From positions 1-12,173 of the forward strand of contig VBFF01000012.1 in NCBI GenBank assembly GCA_005889285.1: a stretch of DNA of 12,173 bases. The letters are read 5' to 3'. This document shows, piece after piece, positions 6,602 through 12,173 of this stretch. This DNA comes from Chloroflexota bacterium (GTDB lineage Bacteria; Chloroflexota; Dormibacteria; CF-121). The notes beneath the pieces were generated by a model. The model was not told where the DNA came from. It saw nothing but the letters and a program-made list of their open reading frames with translations, and did no database searches. A program made the position numbers and the translations under genes. Position 1 is the stretch's first letter. Each line of letters opens with the position of its first letter.

Positions 6602-7052
6602 GGGCGCAGGTAGGCGGATCGACCGAGTTTGGGAGGGGGCGGCCATTCCTTCGACATCACATCTCAACGAGGAGCTCATCCGCGTCCTCTTCATCGAAGC
6701 CGATCCCGCGGTGGCGGAGATGTATCGGCTGAAGCTCGAGCTCGATGGCTACCACGTCGCCGTGGTCGCCGATGATGACCGTGTCCTCGAGGAGGCTGCC
6801 CGGACGCGGCCGGACATGATCTACATCGACCTTCGCGTCGGGGATGAGCGGAGATTCGCGACGCTGCAGCAGCTTCGAGCGACGACCGTCACCCGCGACC
6901 TGCCGGTGATCATCCTCTCGAATCTCGGAGCCAGCGAGCTGACCGCCCAGGGCTACAAAGCGGACCTGCTGGATTACGTCGTCAGGGCGGCGCCGGATCT
7001 GAACGGTTTGAGCTGGAAGCTGGAGGAGTGGGCCCGCGCCGGTTCCGGCTAG
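6600..7052 (+). CDS. stand-alone response-regulator receiver domain protein (degenerate active site)
   Basis: There is a single CheY-like domain and no output domain: IRVLFIEADPAV (beta1), MIYIDLRVGD with candidate phospho-acceptor Asp77, VIILSNLG with Ser107, and DYVVRAAPDL. Two usual residues differ. The second acid of the beta1 pair is Ala34 (Glu-Ala instead of Asp/Glu-Asp), and the invariant Lys after beta5 is Arg129. Metal binding and phospho-signalling may therefore be weakened or lost. Numbering is from GTG 6600, the conventional start. The only strong ribosome-binding site, GGGAGGGGG at 6631-6639, instead precedes an in-frame ATT at 6645, giving a 135-residue protein that still holds the whole domain. 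Its gene converges on the cyclic-di-GMP enzyme gene with 13 bases between the stops; a functional link is possible but unproven. No histidine kinase is nearby. Confidence 0.8.
   Translation: MGAGRRIDRVWEGAAIPSTSHLNEELIRVLFIEADPAVAEMYRLKLELDGYHVAVVADDDRVLEEAARTRPDMIYIDLRVGDERRFATLQQLRATTVTRDLPVIILSNLGASELTAQGYKADLLDYVVRAAPDLNGLSWKLEEWARAGSG
6631..6639 (+). promoter_or_regulatory. ribosome-binding site pointing to an ATT start at 6645
   Basis: The run GGGAGGGGG ends 5 bases before ATT 6645, with its GGAGG core 8 bases away. ATT is in frame with the receiver domain. No ATG, GTG or TTG in that frame lies between 6603 and the conserved beta1 strand. Confidence 0.4.
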
Positions 7053-7065
7053 AACGGCACCCGCG

Positions 7066-9210
7066 TCAGGCGACTCGCTGCCGTTTTTCGACGTACATCG
7101 ACCGATCCGCCGCCGCCAGCAAGCCGACTGGGGTGGTGCCGTCAGCGGGAAAGGCCGCCGTTCCGATCGATACCGAGATCGGACCTGCGGGATCGTCGGG
7201 ATTCAGCAACGTCCCGCCGATGCGCCGGGCGAGCGAGAGCGCGCCCACCTGATCGATACCCGGCATCAGCAAGAGGAACTCGTCGCCACCCCAGCGTGTG
7301 GCGAGGTCGGACTCGCGAAGGTCGGAGCTGAGCACCGACGCCACCCGCTTCAGGACGGCGTCGCCCGCCGCATGGCCACGGGCGTCGTTCACCTGCTTGA
7401 GGCCATCGACATCGAGCATGAGAACGGCGAACGTCTCCGGCGCCGCGGCCGCCAGCCGCTGCTCGAGTGCCTGCTCGAAGGCGCGCCGGTTCGCCAGTCC
7501 GGTCAACGGGTCGGTTCGAGCCGACGCGGCCAACCGCTCGATCAGCCGCGCGTTGAAGATCGAGACGGCGGCGTGGTTCGCCAGGATCGTCAGCAAGCGC
7601 AGGTGGTCGCCCGTGTACTGGTTGATGCCAACCTTGACGTTGACGATGACCCCAATGAGGCGGTCCTCGAAGATCACGGGCACCGCGAGCATCGATTCGT
7701 TGGTCTCGCTGGTTCCCGGGATGTGGATCCCCTTGGGGTGGTGCTCGGTATCGCCGACCAGCGCGCCCTGCTTGGTTTCCGCGACCCAACCGGTGATGCC
7801 CTCGCCCACCTGGATGGCGAGCGTCTCCGCGGTCACGCCGTCGTACTCGGCGCGCTTGGTATCGCTGAAATACACCGGCCGCAACGTCCGACCGTCCTCC
7901 TCGAGCAGGTAGATCCGGCACTGGTCGTAGGGCAGCAACGTGGTAATCGCCCGGCCGATCGTCTCGCAGATCTCGGGGACGCTCACCACGGTGGAGAGCC
8001 GGGCACCCAGTTGCTGGATGGCGTCGAGATGCTGCGTCCAGAAGTGGACGAAGGCCGGTTTGTGATCCTCGTGCAGAGCGCTCTCGGCGGTGCCGCTGAC
8101 GGCGACCTCGCCGGATTCGACCACCTGCAGTAGCGCCTTGGCGACGCTGGGGTCGAACTGCCGGCCCGACTGCGTCTGGATTTCTTTGAGGATCCAGTCC
8201 CGGGGCCGGGCGCGGCGATAGGGCCGGTCACTCGACATCGCCTGGAAGGCGTCGCAGGCATGAATGATGCGCGCCTCGATCGGGATCTGTCGGCCCCTGA
8301 GACCATCCGGGTAGCCACCGCCATCCCATCGCTCGTGCTCGGCGCGAACGATGGGGCGGATGCGACCGAGGAAGGGGACCGAGGCGACGATGCGCTCACC
8401 GATGACGGGATGTTCCCGCATGATGGCCGCCTCGTCGTCGTCGAGCGGGCCCGGTTTGTTGAGGATGTAGCCGGGGACGCCGATCTTGCCGATGTCATGC
8501 AGCAGCGCGCCGTATTCCAGAAAGCGCAGGTCGTCATCCTTGAGGCCCAGACGCCGGCCGACCGCCCGCGCCAGCGCGGCCGTCTCCCGTGAGTGCGCTT
8601 CGGTATGGCGGTCCTTCGCATCCAGCGCGGCGGCGAGCGCGGCGATGGTGGCGAGATAGCTCTGTTCCAGCTCATCCCGCTGTCGTTCGACCAGCCGGTT
8701 TTCCTTCCGCAATGCCGCCGCCACCATGGACGGGACGAAGGCGCAGACCACCATCGAGGCCAACAGCACCAGCAGTGTCCGCGCGTAATACCCGTCCCAG
8801 CCTTGCAGCAGGAGTGGCAGGCTCGCCACGAGCCCGTTGAGCAGCAGGATCGCGACTGCCGCGCGGAATTCGAAGAGGGACGCGCTGAAGACGACGATCA
8901 CCATCAGCAACGGCATGACGTGGGAGTGCACACCACCGGTCGCCGCCAGGCAGACCGCATTGAGGAGGAGGCCGCCGAAGACCACCGGCAGAAACCGTTC
9001 GGCGGGCAGCGCCGCCCATGGCCAGAACCAGGCGAGGAGTCCGCCGCCGGCGGCGGCGCCGGTGATGATCCATTCGATGCCGTAGTTGACCTGGAGGCCG
9101 GGGCCGATGAAGTTGCTGGCCATCACAACGCCGCCCAGGCCCCAGAGCGAGAGGGCGGCCGCGCGAAACGTCGCGCGCCGCAACGCCGGTCGACCCTCGA
9201 CCGTACCCAT
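7066..9210 (-). CDS. membrane-bound HD-GYP / GAF / GGDEF cyclic-di-GMP enzyme
   Basis: The protein has 714 residues from the ATG at 9210; an in-frame extension to 9330 would run through the rsmE start and is not family-like. Domain order: about five hydrophobic segments (17-165); a short coiled linker; HD-GYP (about 185-365) with HTEAHS, LLHDIGK (His238-Asp239), REHPVIGE and HERWDGGGYPDG; a GAF domain (about 405-555); and GGDEF (about 565-710) with DPLTGLANRRAF, DVDGLKQVND and RWGGDEF (641-645). The product-inhibition I-site RESD (632-635) sits the canonical five residues before GGDEF. GGDEF enzymes make cyclic di-GMP from two GTP, and HD-GYP enzymes hydrolyse it. Both sets of motifs look intact, so one membrane sensor could do both, presumably with the GAF domain or membrane region setting the balance. 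No ribosome-binding site was seen before 9210. Confidence 0.92.
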   Translation of the reverse strand: MGTVEGRPALRRATFRAAALSLWGLGGVVMASNFIGPGLQVNYGIEWIITGAAAGGGLLAWFWPWAALPAERFLPVVFGGLLLNAVCLAATGGVHSHVMPLLMVIVVFSASLFEFRAAVAILLLNGLVASLPLLLQGWDGYYARTLLVLLASMVVCAFVPSMVAAALRKENRLVERQRDELEQSYLATIAALAAALDAKDRHTEAHSRETAALARAVGRRLGLKDDDLRFLEYGALLHDIGKIGVPGYILNKPGPLDDDEAAIMREHPVIGERIVASVPFLGRIRPIVRAEHERWDGGGYPDGLRGRQIPIEARIIHACDAFQAMSSDRPYRRARPRDWILKEIQTQSGRQFDPSVAKALLQVVESGEVAVSGTAESALHEDHKPAFVHFWTQHLDAIQQLGARLSTVVSVPEICETIGRAITTLLPYDQCRIYLLEEDGRTLRPVYFSDTKRAEYDGVTAETLAIQVGEGITGWVAETKQGALVGDTEHHPKGIHIPGTSETNESMLAVPVIFEDRLIGVIVNVKVGINQYTGDHLRLLTILANHAAVSIFNARLIERLAASARTDPLTGLANRRAFEQALEQRLAAAAPETFAVLMLDVDGLKQVNDARGHAAGDAVLKRVASVLSSDLRESDLATRWGGDEFLLLMPGIDQVGALSLARRIGGTLLNPDDPAGPISVSIGTAAFPADGTTPVGLLAAADRSMYVEKRQRVA

Positions 9211-9264
9211 GCTGGCGAATACAACGGCGCGCCGAGAGGCTTCCGTCGTCGCCTTCCGGGCCGC

Positions 9265-9270
9265 TAGGAT
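9265..9270 (+). promoter_or_regulatory. -10-like element of a probable leaderless rsmE promoter
   Basis: TAGGAT lies 7 bases before ATG 9278, the spacing at which transcription would start on the start codon. There is no clear -35. It falls in the 67-base gap between the divergent cyclic-di-GMP gene and rsmE. Confidence 0.4.
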
Positions 9271-9277
9271 GGCCGGG

Positions 9278-9976
9278 ATGTTCTGGACGTTCGTCGATGC
9301 CACCCAGGTGGCCGATCGCCGGGTCGTCATCGCAGGCCTCCCGGGTCACCATCTGGCCCGCGTGCTTCGCGTTCGCCTGGGTGAGCGGGGCGTCGCCGTT
9401 TCCCACGGAACGGAATACGAGATCGAGGTGGCCGAGGTGGGCGGCGGGCGCGTCGTCGGGCGCATCGTCGGCGAGCGACCCATCCAGGGCGAAGCCGGCG
9501 TCGGCATCACCCTCCTCCAGGCGGTGCTCCCGAACCCGGACTTCGACGCCGTGATCGAGGCCGGCACCGCGGTCGGGATCGAGCGCTTTATCGCCGTCCA
9601 GGCCGAACGATCGGTGGCGCGGCCGGCGCCGCAGCGGTTGGCGCGATGGCAGGCGATCGCCTCCTCGGCGGCCGAGCAGAGCCATCGCGGGGCGGTCCCG
9701 AAGATTGTCGGTCCGGTCCCATTGTCCGCGGCGCTGCAGCAGGCGGGCGGCGCGAGGTTGCTGGTGCTCGAGCCGTCCGTGTCACTACCGCTCGTCCAGG
9801 CGATCGATGGATCGGATCGGTACACGATCGCGGTCGGCCCGGAGGGCGGCTGGACCGATACCGAACTGTCCTTGATGCGCGAGCGGGGCGGCGTCGCGGT
9901 CAACCTCGGCCCGCGGATCCTTCGCGCGCGGCTGGCTTCGGTAGTGGCCGCTGCTATCCTCGTGCAACAGCGATGA
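9278..9976 (+). CDS. rsmE: 16S rRNA (uracil1498-N3)-methyltransferase RsmE
   Basis: The protein has 232 residues, normal for RsmE. It is a SPOUT-class, SAM-dependent enzyme that methylates N3 of U1498 in 16S rRNA. Seen: an N-terminal PUA-like part with GHHLARVLRVRLGE, then QAVLPNPDFDAVIEAGTAVG, AERSVAR, and the SAM-binding knot AVGPEGGW (about 185-192) and NLGPRILR (209-216). The family usually continues R-x-E-T-A; here it reads RARLA, so the Glu and Thr are replaced. An upstream ATG at 9269 is possible, but 9278 gives the typical short N-terminus (MFWTFVDATQ). Its stop overlaps the next start as ATGA (9973-9976), so translation is coupled to mtaB. The rsmE-mtaB order is common in bacteria. 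Confidence 0.9.
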   Translation: MFWTFVDATQVADRRVVIAGLPGHHLARVLRVRLGERGVAVSHGTEYEIEVAEVGGGRVVGRIVGERPIQGEAGVGITLLQAVLPNPDFDAVIEAGTAVGIERFIAVQAERSVARPAPQRLARWQAIASSAAEQSHRGAVPKIVGPVPLSAALQQAGGARLLVLEPSVSLPLVQAIDGSDRYTIAVGPEGGWTDTELSLMRERGGVAVNLGPRILRARLASVVAAAILVQQR

Positions 9977-11205
9977 ACGTTTCGATCCAAACGCTCGGAT
10001 GCAAGGTGAATTTTGCCGAAATGGCCGAGCTCGGCGACCGGCTGGCGCGCGCCGGCTTCACCGTGTCGGACGGCGATGAACAGCCCGACATCTGCGTGAT
10101 CAACAGCTGCACCGTCACCGCCCAGGCCGACCGCAAGCTTCGGACCATGGTGCACGGCCTGCGTCGCCGCCACCCGCAGGCGCAGCTGATCCTGACTGGC
10201 TGCCACGTCGACAATCCAAACCCGCGCGTCTCCGCGGTTCCGAGCGTTGACGTGGCGTTCACCAACGCCCGGAAAGGAGAGATCTTCGATTACCTGACCG
10301 CAACCTTCGCGCCGGCCGCGGGCACACGCGGATCGACGACGTTCGCGCGCTCCCGATTCTTCCTCAAAGTCCAGGACGGCTGCAATCACCGTTGCACCTA
10401 CTGCATCGTGTGGCGCACCCGCGGCGCGTCGCAGAGCGAGGAAGAGGCCGCCCTGATCGAGCGCGCGCAGCGGGCGGTCGCCGATGGCTACGGCGAGATC
10501 GTGCTGACCGGCGTCGACCTTGGCGCCTTCGGCCGCGACCGGGGCAGCGCCTTCGCGCCGTTCGTTGGGCGGCTGCTGGCGGCAATCGCCCCGGCACGGC
10601 TTCGCCTCAGCTCCATCAATGCCAACGACGTCACTCCGGAGTTGATCGAGCTCACCGCGTCACCGCGATTCTGCCGGCACCTTCACATCCCGCTGCAGTC
10701 CGGCAGCGACCGGGTGCTCAAACGCATGGGTCGCCTCTACCGGCGCCGCGACTACCTCGACCTGGTCGGCGCCCTGCGAACGCACTCCCCAGACATCGCC
10801 CTGACCACCGATCTGATCGTTGGCTTCCCGGGAGAGACCGACGCCGATTTCGCGGACACCCAGGCGGTGGCCGCCGATGCGGGGCTGACCGGCATGCATG
10901 TCTTCCGCTACTCGCCGCGCGCGGGAACCGCCGCGCCGCGCCTCGGCCTGCCGGTCGATGACCCCGTCAGCCGCGACCGGAGCCGCCGGCTGCAGGCGCA
11001 AGCCGACGCGCAGCGCGACGCGTACGAGATGCGCTTCATCGGTCGTGACCTGGAAGCGATCTGGGACCGGCGCCTTCCCTCCCGGGTGCGCGGCCTGACT
11101 GACAACTACATCACCGTCTATGCGCCCGAGCGCAGCCAGACGCTGGGCACCATCGCCCGCGTACGTCCGCTGACGCGTAGCGCTGACGGCCTGCTCTGCG
11201 CGTAA
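9973..11205 (+). CDS. mtaB: tRNA t6A37 methylthiotransferase MtaB-like
   Basis: The protein has 410 residues. It is a radical-SAM methylthiotransferase that turns t6A into ms2t6A at position 37 of tRNAs reading ANN codons. The N-terminal UPF0004 domain carries three cluster-binding cysteines, Cys10 (TLGCKVN), Cys46 (NSCTVT) and Cys77 (TGCHVD). The radical-SAM core has CNHRCTYC (Cys137, Cys141, Cys144) for the second 4Fe-4S cluster. Later blocks include EIVLTGVDLG, HLHIPLQSGSDRVLKRMGR and TTDLIVGFPGETDADF. A short C-terminal TRAM-like domain follows (about 350-410). TLGCKVN and length favour MtaB over MiaB or RimO. After the CxxxCxxC the family usually has IxxxRGxxRS; here it reads VWRTRGASQS, mildly divergent. 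It overlaps rsmE by 4 bases, and the HIT gene starts 9 bases after its stop. Confidence 0.92.
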   Translation: MNVSIQTLGCKVNFAEMAELGDRLARAGFTVSDGDEQPDICVINSCTVTAQADRKLRTMVHGLRRRHPQAQLILTGCHVDNPNPRVSAVPSVDVAFTNARKGEIFDYLTATFAPAAGTRGSTTFARSRFFLKVQDGCNHRCTYCIVWRTRGASQSEEEAALIERAQRAVADGYGEIVLTGVDLGAFGRDRGSAFAPFVGRLLAAIAPARLRLSSINANDVTPELIELTASPRFCRHLHIPLQSGSDRVLKRMGRLYRRRDYLDLVGALRTHSPDIALTTDLIVGFPGETDADFADTQAVAADAGLTGMHVFRYSPRAGTAAPRLGLPVDDPVSRDRSRRLQAQADAQRDAYEMRFIGRDLEAIWDRRLPSRVRGLTDNYITVYAPERSQTLGTIARVRPLTRSADGLLCA

Positions 11206-11208
11206 GCT
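11203..11208 (+). promoter_or_regulatory. possible -10 element of a leaderless HIT transcript
   Basis: TAAGCT includes the mtaB stop codon and lies 6 bases before GTG 11215, which has no ribosome-binding site. It has the same spacing class as TAGGAT before rsmE. No -35 was seen, so it may be chance. Confidence 0.25.
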
Positions 11209-11214
11209 TGGCCG

Positions 11215-11562
11215 GTGGCTGAGGAGTGTCTCTTCTGCAAGATCTTCGCGCGGGAGATTCCAGCGAAGGAAGTCTTCCGCGACGACGAGATCGTCGCCTT
11301 TGACGATATCCGTCCGGTCGCCCCGACGCATGTGCTGGTGATTCCGAAGGAGCACATTCCCGGCATCCACGACCTCACGCCGGCGCACGCCACGATGCTC
11401 GTCCGCATGGTCCAGGTCGCCAACCGCATCGCGGACGAACGCAAGATCGATCGCGACGGCTACCGCATGGTCTTCAACAAGGGGCCGCAGGCAGGGCAGA
11501 CGGTTTACCACCTGCACCTGCACCTGCTCGGCGGGCGCGCGATGGGTTGGCCGCCGGGCTAG
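11215..11562 (+). CDS. HIT-family (HINT-like) nucleotide hydrolase/transferase
   Basis: The protein has 115 residues, full length for this family. The start is GTG 11215 (MAEECLFCKIFAREIPA). The histidine-triad motif is complete: VYHLHLHLLGGRAMGWPPG at the C-terminus, with His-x-His-x-His. The HINT group cleaves nucleoside phosphoramidates such as AMP-lysine and aminoacyl-AMP by a nucleotidyl-His intermediate; whether this member prefers those substrates is not shown by the sequence. CLFCKI, DIRPVAPTHVLVIPKEHI and FNKGPQAGQTVYH match the HINT/PKCI pattern. The gene follows mtaB closely and probably shares its transcript. Confidence 0.92.
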   Translation: MAEECLFCKIFAREIPAKEVFRDDEIVAFDDIRPVAPTHVLVIPKEHIPGIHDLTPAHATMLVRMVQVANRIADERKIDRDGYRMVFNKGPQAGQTVYHLHLHLLGGRAMGWPPG

Positions 11563-11660
11563 ACCGGATCAGCGCCGTTTGTAAATCTTTTGCGACAACG
11601 CCGTCACAACGGCATCCCTGACCGGCCACGCGCGAAATAAGGGCCGTAATCGGACGGCGC

Positions 11661-11666
11661 TAGGGT
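11661..11666 (+). promoter_or_regulatory. -10-like element before the last gene
   Basis: TAGGGT lies 9 bases before ATG 11676. The ten bases GCTAGGGTGG (11659-11668) differ at one position from GCTAGGATGG before rsmE (9263-9272). There is no convincing -35. Confidence 0.35.
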
Positions 11667-11675
11667 GGGGCCCAG

Positions 11676-12173
11676 ATGCGCTTTCCATCGTGGCGTGCTA
11701 CCCAGCCACAGGATCCAGCGGACCGGGAAAAGCTGCAGGCGCGGCTTACCAAGCTGACGACGCCCCCTGTTCAGGACGACCTCCCGGCTCCCGCGGTCAT
11801 TACGGCGCCCATCAGCCCCGCCAGGGCAAAGCTGCAGGAACTGACGGGTGCTGGAGCCCCGGCGAGTGCGCGGATCGAGCCGGTGGCGGCCGAGACCACA
11901 CCCTCGGTCGAGATCCCCGTCCCGGCTCCGCGGGTGGTGACGCCAGAACCCGTCCTGGCGGTGGCGCCGATCAGCGCCGTGGTGGAACCCGTGGTCGCGC
12001 TCGTTCCGTACAGCACCCCGGCCCCCGTCCTCGCGGCCGCGCCAACCGCCGTCGAGCCGAGCTCGCCTAGCGAATCGGACCGTCGCCGGCGCCGGCGCCG
12101 GAAGTTAGGATTCTTCCTCTTCTTCGCGGGCCTGATCGTCGTTTTCTTCGTGGTGCGCGCCATCCCCGGCGAC
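11676..12173 (+). CDS. unrecognised single-pass membrane protein with Pro/Ala-rich N-terminal region, 3' partial
   Basis: The frame is open from ATG 11676 to the window end, giving 166 codons; I do not recognise the family. Residues 1-130 are low-complexity, rich in Pro, Ala and Val, and probably disordered, with loose internal repeats (KLQARLTKLT / KLQELTGAG, and VITAPIS / LAVAPIS). Seven consecutive arginines and a lysine follow (136-143), then a hydrophobic helix of about 18 residues (GFFLFFAGLIVVFFVV) and RAIPGD at the edge. By the positive-inside rule the Pro-rich part is cytoplasmic and the unseen part is outside. An arginine block before one helix also occurs in membrane-anchored peptidases, LytR-CpsA-Psr-like proteins and penicillin-binding proteins, but nothing here chooses between them. 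The start is supported by the upstream TAGGGT, not by a ribosome-binding site. Confidence 0.65.
   Translation, partial: MRFPSWRATQPQDPADREKLQARLTKLTTPPVQDDLPAPAVITAPISPARAKLQELTGAGAPASARIEPVAAETTPSVEIPVPAPRVVTPEPVLAVAPISAVVEPVVALVPYSTPAPVLAAAPTAVEPSSPSESDRRRRRRRKLGFFLFFAGLIVVFFVVRAIPGD
12084..12101 (+). repeat. three tandem CGCCGG hexamers encoding the arginine block
   Basis: Three perfect copies of CGCCGG in a row encode six of the seven arginines before the membrane helix. A repeat like this could change length by slippage and is also prone to sequencing error. Confidence 0.6.

Noticed and set aside
7038..7049. GCCGG-TT-CCGGC inverted repeat at the end of the receiver gene as a terminator between convergent genes
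   Set aside because: The stem is short, the two-base loop is too tight, no T-run follows on either strand, and it lies within coding sequence.
9211..9330. 40-residue N-terminal extension of the HD-GYP/GGDEF protein
   Set aside because: It would overlap the rsmE start and promoter and is not family-like. ATG 9210 is directly followed by the membrane region.
9646..9972. Upstream extension of the mtaB frame
   Set aside because: It reads Arg/Gly-rich shadow sequence of rsmE. The conserved N-terminus MNVSIQTLGCKVN begins at 9973 in a classic ATGA overlap.
1..12173. CRISPR arrays, insertion sequences, rRNA and tRNA genes
   Set aside because: No regularly spaced repeats, transposase motifs, terminal inverted repeats or cloverleaf-like sequences were found by reading both strands. 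A dedicated tRNA or repeat scan could not be run.

Overview
The window is GC-rich, and nearly every base is coding. Several starts are GTG or TTG. Three genes have a TAnnnT hexamer 6-9 bases before the start codon and no clear ribosome-binding site. This style of leaderless or near-leaderless starts fits a high-GC soil or aquatic bacterium such as Chloroflexota, Dormibacterota or Actinomycetota. That placement is an inference from style, not an assignment. No rRNA, tRNA, CRISPR array or insertion sequence was seen.

Region 1 (1-5789, all +) is a tight catabolic cluster. It holds the C-terminal end of a GcvT-fold protein (probably the tail of a dimethylglycine/sarcosine dehydrogenase-type enzyme), a choline/ethanolamine kinase-like protein, a type III iron-containing alcohol dehydrogenase, an MttB/COG5598-family methyltransferase without pyrrolysine, and an aldehyde dehydrogenase. 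Read together, these suggest breakdown of a quaternary amino alcohol such as choline: alcohol to aldehyde to acid, MttB-type removal of one methyl, then oxidative demethylation with one-carbon transfer to tetrahydrofolate. No corrinoid protein gene lies in the window. The aldehyde dehydrogenase is split by an N-terminal frameshift that looks like a deletion of about 28 bases.

Region 2 (5790-7052, +) holds a nucleotidyltransferase-fold protein of unknown function, then a stand-alone response-regulator receiver with a degenerate active site. The receiver has a good sigma70-like promoter, and its best ribosome-binding site points to an ATT codon.

Region 3 (7066-9210, -) is one large membrane protein with HD-GYP, GAF and GGDEF domains, convergent with the receiver. 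It has intact motifs for both making and degrading cyclic di-GMP.

Region 4 (9278-12173, +) is a housekeeping run: rsmE (16S rRNA U1498 methyltransferase), mtaB (tRNA t6A37 methylthiotransferase, ATGA overlap with rsmE), a HIT-family hydrolase, and the start of an unrecognised gene. The last encodes a Pro/Ala-rich cytoplasmic segment, an arginine block and one membrane helix, and runs off the window.
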